DNA of 50,095 bases from positions 1 to 50,095 of the forward strand of contig JAGCCZ010000051.1 in the NCBI GenBank assembly GCA_017651425.1, given 5' to 3'. The DNA comes from Bacteroidales bacterium. GTDB lineage: Bacteria; Bacteroidota; Bacteroidia; Bacteroidales; WCHB1-69. Of this stretch, positions 17,499-25,580 are shown in pieces. The position numbers were made by a program, and so were the translations under genes. Within the stretch, counting starts at the first letter, position 1, and each line of letters opens with the position of its first letter. Under the pieces are notes generated by a model that saw only the letters and a list, made by a program, of their open reading frames with translations, did no database searches and was not told the origin of the DNA.

Positions 17499-18488
17499 TC
17501 ATTCGTATGTCAGCACACATGCCTCATCCGTTTCAGAAAGATTCGTGACCCTCAAGGTTGCCGTGCGGCCGATAAGGAGTGTGTAGTTGGGTTTGCAATG
17601 GCCGGCCGGGAAATTAAAACAGACAGGAAAATCGTATTTCGCACAAATCTCCGCGACGAGCCTGTTGACATCATAATCCTGGTAATAGTCATCGACGCGG
17701 ATACGTGTCATGCATCCCACCACAAGACCCTTCAGGTTCTTGAATTTACCCGCACGTTCCAAAGAACGCAACATTCTGTCTATGTGGTAGATGTTTTCAT
17801 CCACGTCTTCGATGTAGAGAATCTTGCCATCCGTATTGAGATCGGAGACCGAACCTTGCAACGCATAGAGCAGAGAGAGATTGCCACCCACCACGGGGGC
17901 CGTGACCGTCCCCGGACGGTTCAAGCTGTCGGCGGGAAATGTATAGGACAACTTCTCGCCACGCAGGGCTTGGATGAGCGTGCCATTATACAACCTGTTG
18001 ACAGCCGTGTCGCACATCGTGATGGACATGGGGCTGTGTATCGAGGGATATCCTAACGACAGGAGGTGTGTCAGCAGGACGGTGATGTCGCTGAAACCGC
18101 AAATCCACTTGGGATGCTTCCGAAAGCCTGTGAAATCCAGGCTGTCAATGATATTGGCCGTCCCGTAGCCGCCACGGGCGCAGAGAATGGCTTTCACACC
18201 CGGTTGGTCAAGCATCTGCTGGAGTGCCTCCGCACGCTGCCGGTCTGTCCCTGCGAAACCGTTGTGAGACAAGAAGATTTGCGGAGAAACAATGACATTG
18301 AAGCCGTTCGACCGCAGGAAGTGCACAGACGTTTCCACTTGTTCAGGCGTGACGGACGCGGCGGTCGCCACTATGGCGACAGTGTCTCCCTCCTGCAATT
18401 TCGGCATGATTTGCGCGTGAAGCGACGTCGCCAAGGCACAAATCGCCATGCAGAGCAATGATTTCACCAATCGGGACAATGTTCTCAT
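17499..18488 (-). CDS. Secreted LD-carboxypeptidase (peptidase family S66)
   Basis: 329 residues. The signal peptide ends TSLHA with Q at +1 (residue 26). The S66 fold begins with LQEGDTVAIVATAASV. The expected catalytic triad is visible: Ser133 in CGFSDIT, Glu227 in LYIEDVDE and His297 in FPAGHCKPN. The LCARGGYG motif at ~102-109 also fits muramoyltetrapeptide carboxypeptidase LdcA, which removes the terminal D-Ala from murein tetrapeptides during peptidoglycan recycling. LdcA of enterobacteria is cytoplasmic; the signal peptide here indicates a periplasmic form. The gene is alone between comM and a divergent promoter region and has its own TATTTTTG box at 18534-18541. Confidence 0.88.
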   Translation of the reverse strand: MRTLSRLVKSLLCMAICALATSLHAQIMPKLQEGDTVAIVATAASVTPEQVETSVHFLRSNGFNVIVSPQIFLSHNGFAGTDRQRAEALQQMLDQPGVKAILCARGGYGTANIIDSLDFTGFRKHPKWICGFSDITVLLTHLLSLGYPSIHSPMSITMCDTAVNRLYNGTLIQALRGEKLSYTFPADSLNRPGTVTAPVVGGNLSLLYALQGSVSDLNTDGKILYIEDVDENIYHIDRMLRSLERAGKFKNLKGLVVGCMTRIRVDDYYQDYDVNRLVAEICAKYDFPVCFNFPAGHCKPNYTLLIGRTATLRVTNLSETDEACVLTYE

Positions 18489-18533
18489 AGAGATTTCATA
18501 TTTTCAACGTGTTAGACATCAGGATCGGAAATG

Positions 18534-18541
18534 CAAAAATA
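18534..18541 (-). promoter_or_regulatory. -7 promoter box of the LD-carboxypeptidase gene
   Basis: The minus strand reads TATTTTTG followed by CATTT, 45 bases upstream of the start codon at 18488, and matches TAnnTTTG. Confidence 0.55.
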
Positions 18542-18601
18542 CACATTTTACACATATATTTTATTGCAGCCATACACCTAACCTCTGTTATTCGGAGAGA
18601 C

Positions 18602-18646
18602 GCGTAGAGACGCGGCGCGTAGAGACGCGCCACGGCGCGTCTCTAC
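18602..18646. repeat. GTAGAGACGCG repeat with palindromic end
   Basis: GTAGAGACGCG occurs at 18604-18614 and again at 18619-18629. The second copy, extended to GTAGAGACGCGCC, is the exact reverse complement of 18634-18646. A very similar GTAGAGACGCG palindrome is, to my knowledge, scattered in many bacterial genomes as a short dispersed repeat. It lies in the 245-base divergent intergenic region between the LD-carboxypeptidase and the PLP enzyme. Confidence 0.65.
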
Positions 18647-18664
18647 ATGCGGCAATTTCATGTG

Positions 18665-18695
18665 TTTGTGTATATTCGAAATTTATGTACATTTG
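18665..18695 (+). promoter_or_regulatory. Bacteroidota promoter of the PLP-enzyme gene
   Basis: TTTG (18665-18668), 19 bases, then TACATTTG (18688-18695): a full match to the TTTG-N19-21-TAnnTTTG consensus. The inferred transcription start near 18702 leaves a ~30-base leader before ATG 18734 and rules out the in-frame upstream ATG at 18647. Confidence 0.75.
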
Positions 18696-18733
18696 CAGCC
18701 TTTAAAAATCACAATCCGAAACTTGTAAATTCC

Positions 18734-19969
18734 ATGAGTATGAATATGAAATACAAACTCGTATGCACTAAATGCGGACAGGTCATCCCCGATTTCGCCA
18801 AATGGTTTGAAATGAATCAGGAGTGCTCCTGCGGCTGCAAGCGCGCCGACGTCGTCTATTCCGCCGACTACCATAAAATCACAGAACTGACCAAACCCGA
18901 GCACAAGCCCGAAAACTTCTACCATTACTTTGACTTCCTGCCCGTCATGGACAGGAAGAACATTGTCTCCTTCGGCGAGGGTGCCATCCCCATTGAGGAG
19001 TGGGACTTCTTGGAAAAACTGGCAAGAGAAAAGTACGGTGTGGACTGCAAAGTGATGGTCTATCGCAACGACCTGAACGGCGGCAGCAACACCTTCAAGG
19101 ACATTGCCGCCTCGTTGGCCGCCTCGCTCTTCAAGGAGAACGGCGTGAAGGAGTTCTGTGTGGCATCCACGGGCAACACGGCCACCGCCTACGCCCGCTA
19201 CTTGGCCGAAGCCGGCATCAAGTTCACGGTCTTTATGCCGCACGACGCCATCGAGGACACCGTGGAGGCCATCCGCTCCTACGGCCAGACCGTGGTTGTG
19301 TGCGACGGCACCTACGGCGATGCCAAGAAAGCGGCCAACGACTTCCACGAGCAGCACCACGTACTCATCTCCACCGGCAACATCGATCCCATCCGCGTGG
19401 AGGCCAAGAAGACGATGGTGTTCGAGTACCTGCGTCAGTTGGGCAAGATGCCCGACGTGTATATGCAGGCCGTCGCGGGCGGCACGGGCCCGATTGCCTT
19501 GGACAAGGGCATCCGCGACTTGCAGACCACTTTCCCGGAGACCAAGATGCCCCGCATGCTGCTGATCCAGCAGGACACCTGCGACCCGATGGTGCAGGGC
19601 TGGAACAACGCGGTGAAGGCCGGCTTCCCCGAAGGCTATGAGAAGAACTACCCCATCATCCCAAATCCGCAGACCATGGTCTCCATCCTCTCCGCCGGCA
19701 ATCCGGGCATGTTTCCCATTGTGGCGCCCATCGTGCGCAAGAGCGGGGGCACCTTCCTGCAAGTCAAGGAGAGCGAGCTGGCCAAGTACGGCAAGATTGT
19801 CAAGGACGAGCGCGGCATCTATTTAGGACCCGCCTCCATCGTCTGCTTCGCCGGATTCTACAAAGCATTGGAAGAGGGAGAGATACACAACGGCGAAACC
19901 GTCCTCCTCAACACGGGCGAGGGCGCGGCCAGAGCCAACTTCTTCAAGAAGATGATCGACGAGGCGTAG
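18734..19969 (+). CDS. PLP-dependent enzyme of the threonine synthase / cysteate synthase type
   Basis: 411 residues from ATG 18734 (MSMNMKYKLVCTKCG); upstream ATGs precede the promoter. An N-terminal zinc-ribbon-like patch has Cys11, Cys14 and a CSCGC cluster at ~31-35. The PLP lysine is expected at Lys122 in NGGSNTFKDIAAS. STGNTATAYARYLAEAG is the substrate/phosphate-binding loop, QAVAGGTGPIAL binds cofactor, and the C-terminus NTGEGAARANFF is fold-II-like. Threonine synthases convert O-phosphohomoserine to threonine; the related cysteate synthases make L-cysteate from O-phosphoserine and sulfite, which Bacteroidota can use for sulfonolipids. Sequence alone does not decide between them. No thrA or thrB is adjacent; aspartate kinase and dapB are elsewhere in the window. 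Confidence 0.8.
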   Translation: MSMNMKYKLVCTKCGQVIPDFAKWFEMNQECSCGCKRADVVYSADYHKITELTKPEHKPENFYHYFDFLPVMDRKNIVSFGEGAIPIEEWDFLEKLAREKYGVDCKVMVYRNDLNGGSNTFKDIAASLAASLFKENGVKEFCVASTGNTATAYARYLAEAGIKFTVFMPHDAIEDTVEAIRSYGQTVVVCDGTYGDAKKAANDFHEQHHVLISTGNIDPIRVEAKKTMVFEYLRQLGKMPDVYMQAVAGGTGPIALDKGIRDLQTTFPETKMPRMLLIQQDTCDPMVQGWNNAVKAGFPEGYEKNYPIIPNPQTMVSILSAGNPGMFPIVAPIVRKSGGTFLQVKESELAKYGKIVKDERGIYLGPASIVCFAGFYKALEEGEIHNGETVLLNTGEGAARANFFKKMIDEA

Positions 19970-19975
19970 GGACGA

Positions 19976-20965
19976 ATGACTACGGAACATAAATCCCCTG
20001 AAATTCACGGCGCATTCAAGGTGCTGTTGTGGTTTCTCGGCGCCACAGCCGTGCTGTATGTTCCGCTTTCCTGCTTTTTCTTCCTTTACTTTGCCAGTGT
20101 TCTCCCCAAATCCTGGCTGTTCGTGGGGATTGCACTTTCTTCCTGCCTTCTTCCTCCCGTCATTGCGCTGATGGCGTTTCTCTCGCTGCGCAACAGGCGC
20201 AGTAACACCATCTTCCTTCTGTACATATATATCATGCTGATGACCGTTGGCCCGGCGATGCTGACGCTGACGGCTTTTCCAGTTTGGCAAATGCAGATTT
20301 GTCTTTTCGTATGGGCACTTTGCATGTTGTATATCACTCATTCCCAACAAGTCAAGCAAGTTTTTCCATTGAAAGAACGGCATGTTCCCATCTGGTTGAT
20401 ATTTCTATTATATGGATTTCTATTCCTTTACACACTGTTCTGCCACCGTGTTGTCTTGTGCATTTCGGAAGGCAGACCTTTTCCCGAAATGTTTTACGGT
20501 GACGTTGAAATCACCATCAATCCGGAAACGCTGGAGGCGGATGAGCTCACGGACGGATTGGTTCGAGTCAAGAAACCGGCCGGGCTGGAATGCGGTTATG
20601 AGCATACTGCAGACGCTCTTTTCATAAAGTTTTTCAACGAAGACTGTGTGTATTACATCTGTTCCGGCGTGAAGGAGGGAGATGTGGATATCAGTGAGGC
20701 ACCGTTTGAGGAACTGGTTGACAGGAAATATGCACAATACCCTGACGAGCTGATGTCGGACAGCGGTTTCGGATTGGAGGGGGAACCGAAAATCCAGGCA
20801 CACCGCAAATGCTGGATTTACCGCACAAAGCCGTATGTCACTATGGTTGACGTGGTATTGCTCCGCGACTGGTGTACCCGGAAATACTGCCTCATATACG
20901 GCAAATACGAGGAGGGCACCGGCAGCCATACGATGGAGATTGCGGAATCGGTGCGGTTTCAATAA
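19976..20965 (+). CDS. Membrane protein of unknown function
   Basis: 329 residues, starting 6 bases after the PLP-enzyme stop, so probably co-transcribed. Residues ~15-160 contain about five hydrophobic segments (for example VLLWFLGATAVLYVPLSCFF, LFVGIALSSCLLPPVIALMA, WLIFLLYGFLFLYTLF). Residues ~165-329 form a soluble domain with several cysteines (CVYYICSGVKEGD, AHRKCWIYRT, DWCTRKYCLIYGKYEEGTGS) and end MEIAESVRFQ. I recognise no family. The soluble domain resembles small surface-exposed sensor-like domains only in general composition. No function is assigned. Confidence 0.7.
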   Translation: MTTEHKSPEIHGAFKVLLWFLGATAVLYVPLSCFFFLYFASVLPKSWLFVGIALSSCLLPPVIALMAFLSLRNRRSNTIFLLYIYIMLMTVGPAMLTLTAFPVWQMQICLFVWALCMLYITHSQQVKQVFPLKERHVPIWLIFLLYGFLFLYTLFCHRVVLCISEGRPFPEMFYGDVEITINPETLEADELTDGLVRVKKPAGLECGYEHTADALFIKFFNEDCVYYICSGVKEGDVDISEAPFEELVDRKYAQYPDELMSDSGFGLEGEPKIQAHRKCWIYRTKPYVTMVDVVLLRDWCTRKYCLIYGKYEEGTGSHTMEIAESVRFQ

Positions 20966-20979
20966 AAATTAAAATGGCA

Positions 20980-21008
20980 TTGATATATCCAAAAAAAACG
21001 TATCTTTG
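20980..21008 (+). promoter_or_regulatory. Intact promoter in front of a truncated ATPase gene
   Basis: TTG (20980-20982), 18 bases, then TATCTTTG (21001-21008), a match to TAnnTTTG. The predicted start of transcription near 21015 fits ATG 21028. The promoter appears intact although the gene behind it has lost its P-loop. Confidence 0.55.
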
Positions 21009-21027
21009 CCCCGCACAAAGGGCAAAT

Positions 21028-22065
21028 ATGCAAGTATTGTGTCCCAAGCAACGGGCAAAACCAAAGATAACTAATCCATTCCAAATTATTGGCAATACTG
21101 ATATATGGAAAATCTTTTCAAAAAACAAGAGAGGTAAACATCTGTTTTTGGATGAGGCACACAAATATGATAACTGGAGCAAAGAAGTTAAAGAAATATA
21201 TGATTTTTACCCCAGCATTCGCATCGTATTGAGTGGCAGCAGTCTTTTGAGTCTCACCGCAGGTGAAGCAGACCTTTCAAGACGCTGCATTAATCACGAC
21301 ATACAAGGACTCAGTTTTCGCGAGTTCCTCCATTTTTACAAAGACATTGAAATCCCCATTTACTCCTTAGAAGATGTATTGCACGACCCCACACCGCTTT
21401 TGCACGAGATGAACCGCGCTTGCAGACCTGTGAAGTTGTTTCACGAATACCTGAAATATGGTTACTACCCCTATTATTTGGACAATGAGATTGACTATTA
21501 TACCACCATCCAACAAGTGGTAAATCATGTCATAGACGATGAATTACCGAGGATATGCAAGGTAGATATCAGCAATACCCGCAAACTCAAATCGCTGCTC
21601 ACAACGCTTTGTGCAAGCGTGCCTTTCCAAGTGGATATAACCAAACTTGCTAATTTAAGCGGTCTCAAGCGTGACACCATCATTGCTTATTTGGGATATC
21701 TTGACAAGTCTAAATTGATTCATTTGCTCTACACAGATCTCAAGAATGTGAAACGAATGCAAAAACCCGACAAGATCTTCATTGATAACACCAACCTGCT
21801 GTACGCTTGGGCAACCACACCCGTACAAATCGGCACTGTCCGCGAGACTTTTGTCGCAAACCAATTATCAGATAGTCACATGGTAGAATACCGCAAAGCG
21901 AATGGAGACTTTCTTGTGGACAATCAATATGTTTTTGAAGTTGGAGGTGAAGACAAAGATTTCACACAAATAGCCAATATTCCAAATTCATATATACTAT
22001 CAGACAATTTAGAAACTGCCATCGGGAAAAAAATACCTATATGGACTATTGGGTTTGGGTATTAA
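21028..22065 (+). pseudogene. 5'-truncated AAA_14/DUF4143 ATPase lacking Walker A
   Basis: About 345 codons remain. The frame begins MQVLCPKQRAK, then joins recognisable family sequence near ITNPFQIIGN. Walker B is clear (KHLFLDEAHKYDNW), followed by the SGSSLLSL sensor region, EADLSRR, GLSFREFLHF, a winged-helix-like segment (ITKLANLSGLKRDTIIAYLGYL) and a DUF4143-like C-terminus (FLVDNQYVFEVGG). Family members normally begin with about 80-90 residues carrying a GxRxxGKT P-loop. None is present here or in any frame just upstream, so ATP binding should be lost. It follows the membrane protein by about 60 bases and has its own promoter. It could be translated as a remnant or be simply decaying. 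Confidence 0.7.
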
Positions 22066-22111
22066 GCACATAAGAAGAATGGTGCGGTTTCGGTTTTTCC
22101 CAAATCTTTTG

Positions 22112-22119
22112 TATTTTTG
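22112..22119 (+). promoter_or_regulatory. -7 promoter box of the SDR gene
   Basis: TATTTTTG matches TAnnTTTG and lies 20 bases before ATG 22140. It argues against the in-frame TTG at 22131, which would leave almost no leader. Confidence 0.6.
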
Positions 22120-22139
22120 CGCCTGAAAATTTGCGAACA

Positions 22140-22940
22140 ATGATTGACTATACCAACAAAGCAGTATGGATCACTGGCACCTCCTCCGGCATGGGCAAGG
22201 AGGTGGCCTTCCGCTTTGCCGAGGCCGGGGCGCGGCTGATCCTCACAGCCTTGGAGCCGGACCTTTTGGAGCAGGTGCGCGAAGAGTGCCTGCGCTTAGG
22301 CGCCAAGGCCGTGACAGGTCTCCCCTTCGACCTATCGCAGACCGACGCGCTGCCGCAGCTCGCGCAGGACGCGCTCAACGCCTACGGGCGCATCGACCTC
22401 TTCTACAACAACGCGGGCATCAGCCAACGCGGCACCACCGTGGAGACCGACATGGCCGTCATCCGCAAGGTGATGGACATCGACTTCTATGCCCCTGTCA
22501 TCCTCACCAAGGCCGTTTTGCCCAAGATGATCGAGCAGGGCGGCGGGCAGTTGGCCGTGACCACCAGCATCGCGGGGCTCTTCGGGTTCCCGCTGCGCTG
22601 CGCCTACTCGTCGGCCAAGCACGCCCTCTACGGCTTCTTCGAGACCGTGGCGGCGGAGAACTGGCAGCATAACATCCGCGTGACCATCCTCACCCCCGGG
22701 CGCGTGCAGACCAACATCTCCGTCAACGCATTGGAGAAGGACGGCAAACAGCACGGCAAGATGGATGCGGGACAGGCCGGAGGCATCACCGCGGAGAAGG
22801 CCTCGCGCATCATCTTCAAGGCCATCGCCAAAGAAAAGCGGGAAAAACTCGTGGGCAGCGGCGAACTTATCATGGCCCATATCAAACGATTCTTCCCCGG
22901 CCTCTGCGCCAAGTTAGCCCGCAAAATCAAACCGATGTAG
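22140..22940 (+). CDS. Short-chain dehydrogenase/reductase (SDR)
   Basis: 266 residues from ATG 22140. The nucleotide-binding motif TGTSSGMG is at ~12-19, the NNAG motif is in FYNNAGISQRG, the active-site Ser is in VTTSIAGLFG, and Tyr156-x3-Lys160 is in CAYSSAKHAL. This is a classical SDR catalysing NAD(P)-dependent oxidation or reduction of a hydroxyl/carbonyl group. The C-terminal IIFKAIAKEKREKLVGSGELIM tail resembles membrane-associated SDRs acting on lipids or sterols (DHRS7-like), but the substrate cannot be named. It has its own promoter. The next gene starts 57 bases on. Confidence 0.88.
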   Translation: MIDYTNKAVWITGTSSGMGKEVAFRFAEAGARLILTALEPDLLEQVREECLRLGAKAVTGLPFDLSQTDALPQLAQDALNAYGRIDLFYNNAGISQRGTTVETDMAVIRKVMDIDFYAPVILTKAVLPKMIEQGGGQLAVTTSIAGLFGFPLRCAYSSAKHALYGFFETVAAENWQHNIRVTILTPGRVQTNISVNALEKDGKQHGKMDAGQAGGITAEKASRIIFKAIAKEKREKLVGSGELIMAHIKRFFPGLCAKLARKIKPM

Positions 22941-22997
22941 ACCTTCATCCTATTATCTTCGTAAAAAATAACAAACCACAAAACACCTCAACAACAG

Positions 22998-24404
22998 ATG
23001 AAAAGAATACTCCTTCTCACTTTAGCCGCCGGCTGCTTCTTCCTCGCCAGCGGACAAACCATCAGCAAAAACGGTGGCCTGACTGCAGATCAAATCGCCA
23101 CCTTGCAGGACTCCTACAAGAGCACAGGTATGGAGAAAGCCCTCCGCAACGCGGTGGTGGCCAACGACATCAACAAGTTGGCCAAGAACTACGACAACAA
23201 CACGGCCTTCGACGCGCACTTCTCCAACCAGGTGCCCTCCAAGGCCATCACCGACCAGGCCTCTTCCGGCCGATGCTGGATGTTCACCGGAATGAACGTG
23301 CTGCGCGCCAAGGCCATCAAAAAACACGACCTGCCCTCCGATTTCCAGTTCTCGCAGTGCTACACCTTCTTCTGGGACCAGTTAGAAAAGGCGAACCTCT
23401 TCCTCCAGTCGATTCTTGACAACCGTGCCAAGTCGATGGAGGACGAGACCGTGAAGTGGCTCTTCCAGAACCCGCTGGGCGACGGTGGCCAGTTCACCGG
23501 CGTGGCCAACCTGATCACCAAGTACGGCATCATGCCCAAGGAGGCGATGCCGGAGACCTACAGCAGCAACCACACCTCGCAGATGTCGTCGCTCATCAAA
23601 CTGCGCCTGCGCGAGGATGCCCTGATCCTCCGCGAGATGGCCAACAACAAGAGCACCACCGAGAAGATGTTGCAGGACAAGAAAATGGAGATGCTGAAAG
23701 TGATTTACAAGATGTTGGTCTTCACCTTGGGCGAACCACCCACAGAGTTCACCTGGACGCAGCGCAACGCCAAAGGCGAGATCGTCAGCACTGACAAGTA
23801 CACGCCCAAGTCGTTCGCCGCCAAGTTCGCCAACGAGGATTTCAGCAAATATTATATGGTGATGAACGACCCCACCCGCGAGTACTACCGCGTGTATGAG
23901 ATCCAATACGACCGCCATGTCTATGACGGCCAGAACTGGCGCTACCTCAACCTGCCGATGAGCGAAATCGCCGACATGGCCATCGCCTCCATCAAGGACA
24001 GCACCAACATGTACTTCTCCTGCGACGTGGGCAAGTTTCTCGACCGCGAGACCGGCTACATGGACATCAACAACTACGACTACGGCTCCCTCTTCGGCAC
24101 CCAGTTCAACATGGACAAGCGCCAGCGCATCGCCACATACGCCAGCGGTTCCACGCACGCCATGACCCTCTGCGCCGTTGATCTCGACAAGGACGGCAGG
24201 CCGCTCAAGTGGATGGTGGAGAACAGCTGGGGCAGCAAATACGGCCACAACGGCTTCCTCATCATGACCAACGAATGGTTCAACGAATACATGTTCCGCT
24301 TGGTCGTGGAATCCAAATACATCCCCGCCGCCACCCTTAAACTTTTCGACCAAACCCCCATCTATCTCCCGCCTTGGGACCCATTGTTCGCCCCAGAGGA
24401 ATAA
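22998..24404 (+). CDS. pepC: Secreted aminopeptidase C / bleomycin hydrolase (peptidase C1B)
   Basis: 468 residues. The signal peptide ends FFLASG with Q at +1 (residue 20). The papain-like catalytic set is visible: Gln87 and Cys93 in TDQASSGRCWMF, His387 in GSTHAMTLC and Asn409 in MVENSWGSK. The length and the internal insertions (WDQLEKANLFLQSILDN, GDGGQFTGVANLI) match the C1B family, which trims N-terminal residues from peptides as a self-compartmentalised hexamer. Most PepC enzymes are cytoplasmic; the signal peptide implies a periplasmic or surface form, as in peptide-fermenting Bacteroidales. It is followed after 36 bases by a DUF2147 protein, probably in the same transcript. Confidence 0.92.
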   Translation: MKRILLLTLAAGCFFLASGQTISKNGGLTADQIATLQDSYKSTGMEKALRNAVVANDINKLAKNYDNNTAFDAHFSNQVPSKAITDQASSGRCWMFTGMNVLRAKAIKKHDLPSDFQFSQCYTFFWDQLEKANLFLQSILDNRAKSMEDETVKWLFQNPLGDGGQFTGVANLITKYGIMPKEAMPETYSSNHTSQMSSLIKLRLREDALILREMANNKSTTEKMLQDKKMEMLKVIYKMLVFTLGEPPTEFTWTQRNAKGEIVSTDKYTPKSFAAKFANEDFSKYYMVMNDPTREYYRVYEIQYDRHVYDGQNWRYLNLPMSEIADMAIASIKDSTNMYFSCDVGKFLDRETGYMDINNYDYGSLFGTQFNMDKRQRIATYASGSTHAMTLCAVDLDKDGRPLKWMVENSWGSKYGHNGFLIMTNEWFNEYMFRLVVESKYIPAATLKLFDQTPIYLPPWDPLFAPEE

Positions 24405-24440
24405 AGCTCCAGCCCTGTTTCACCGAAAACAACGACCGCT

Positions 24441-24860
24441 ATGAAAAAAACGCTGACAATCCTGTTCATCGCCCTGTTCGGATACGCTTTGCACGCCCAA
24501 AATGCGGATGACATCTGTGGCATCTACCATTCTGTTGACCCCTTTTCCAAAGAGGGATCGCAATGTGAAATCTACAAGGCCGCCGACGGCACCTACGAGG
24601 CCAAGGTGGTATGGGTGGAAAATCCAAAAAAGAGAGACCAGCTCGGTCTTGTCTTCATGACCGGACTGACCTACAATGCCGAGGAAAACGAGTACCAGAA
24701 CGGCAAGCTCAAATACCCTGGCAAGAAGGGCACCTACAAAACCTACATCCGGCTGGCCAATAACGGCAAGACCCTCAAGATGCGCGGGTATCTCGGCGTT
24801 TCGCTCTTCGGCATGACCGTTGACTGGACCCGGGAAGCGAAACTGCGCCCACAGAAGTAA
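24441..24860 (+). CDS. Small secreted DUF2147 protein
   Basis: 139 residues. The signal peptide ends YALHA with Q at +1 (residue 20). The mature part (DDICGIYHSVDPFSKEGSQC, NGKLKYPGKKGTYKTYIRL, MRGYLGVSLFGMTVDW) has the layout of DUF2147 (PF09917), a small beta-barrel-like periplasmic family of unknown function. It is second in a short plus-strand unit with pepC and is closed by a strong intrinsic terminator. Confidence 0.85.
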   Translation: MKKTLTILFIALFGYALHAQNADDICGIYHSVDPFSKEGSQCEIYKAADGTYEAKVVWVENPKKRDQLGLVFMTGLTYNAEENEYQNGKLKYPGKKGTYKTYIRLANNGKTLKMRGYLGVSLFGMTVDWTREAKLRPQK

Positions 24861-24877
24861 ACATCTGATTATACATC

Positions 24878-24915
24878 AAAAAAACTACCCGACTCAAGTC
24901 CGGTAGTTTTTTTTT
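24878..24915 (+). terminator. Intrinsic terminator after the DUF2147 gene
   Basis: AAAACTACCCGAC and GTCCGGTAGTTTT pair around a TCAA loop with a single C-C mismatch, followed by a run of nine Ts. The hairpin starts about 20 bases past the stop codon. Confidence 0.85.
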
Positions 24916-25021
24916 GCGGTTAAATACATGATGGCACCGGGCCGGGATAAACGACGCATTTTTCCAGTGCCTCCCTTTCGCGGCGAGCAGGTTTCGGGCA
25001 TCTTGGATGCCAACTCCCGCG

Positions 25022-25221
25022 CCGCGAGAGGGTGTCAGGGCCGTCGTCCCACCCCACACCACGCTCCTTCGTCGCTTGTGTGGGGTTATTGAGAGGGTGT
25101 CGGTGCCGCCGTTCCGCCCCCATACTGCGCTCCTTCGTCGCTTGTATGGGGTTATGGAGAGGATGTCCCTCCGGGACAATAGGGGTAATCATTTTCCTTG
25201 AGCAGCCCCGTTAGGGGCAAG
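25022..25221. repeat. Tandem ~66-bp palindromic repeat, about 2.3 copies, with flanking hairpins
   Basis: Full copies lie at 25052-25101 and 25118-25167 (period about 66), with a partial copy ending at 25036. Each has 8-bp arms around GCTCCTTCGTCGCTT and ends GAGAGGRTGTC. The arms differ in compensatory fashion: CCCCACAC/GTGTGGGG in the first and CCCCATAC/GTATGGGG in the second. After the second copy come TGTCCC/GGGACA (25164-25178) and a GCCCC/GGGGC hairpin (25195-25221) preceded by TCCTTGAGCA. The same elements occur at 12414-12486. Short open frames here are artefacts of the repeats. Confidence 0.75.
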
Positions 25222-25549
25222 AGCTTGGTAGCGCTGCAACCCCTGGGAGGGGCGCGTGCGCGGGAAAGTCGCGGCGCGGGAGAAGGTTGAGACGAGGGCG
25301 TTCGTTGCTCGCCGCGAAACGGATGCGGGGTCCGACGAGCCTGCGTGAGGGATTGCAGCAGAAATGATTTTGGCGGAAATGCGTCCCTTGGCGAGACGGA
25401 GGTTCCGCTTGACACTTCGCGTCTCACGGAATGGTGGTGGGTTCTAAGCCAAAATCATTGGAACGGAAAGAGAAATACCAGAACGGCAAGTTGAATCTGT
25501 CGAGAAATAAAAATTGATTGGGGGGCACTGGGATTTATTCCTATTTTTT
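25222..25549. other. Gene-free stretch with a spaced inverted repeat
   Basis: No credible gene. Perfect 12-bp arms AATGATTTTGGC (25363-25374) and GCCAAAATCATT (25448-25459) enclose 73 bases that contain a further GAGACG/CGTCTC pairing. The outer structure could be a miniature mobile element or a structured RNA. The remainder (25222-25340) is GC-rich and shows nothing I recognise. Confidence 0.5.
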
Positions 25550-25557
25550 GTATTTTT
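25550..25557 (+). promoter_or_regulatory. -7 promoter box of the yidC operon
   Basis: TATTTTTG followed by CCGCC matches TAnnTTTG and lies 23 bases before the yidC ATG at 25581. It is probably the main promoter for the block through lepB. Confidence 0.65.
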
Positions 25558-25580
25558 GCCGCCTTAATTAAAAACGTGAG

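Noticed and set aside
18647..18733. Upstream in-frame ATG for the PLP enzyme
   Set aside because: It lies before the TTTG-N19-TACATTTG promoter and adds residues with no family similarity.
24417..24440. parS-like TGTTTCAC sequence
   Set aside because: Only the left half resembles parS; the right half does not complete the inverted repeat.
24775..25427. Several short frames in the pepC-yidC gap
   Set aside because: They translate tandem palindromic repeats, lack family resemblance and overlap one another on both strands.
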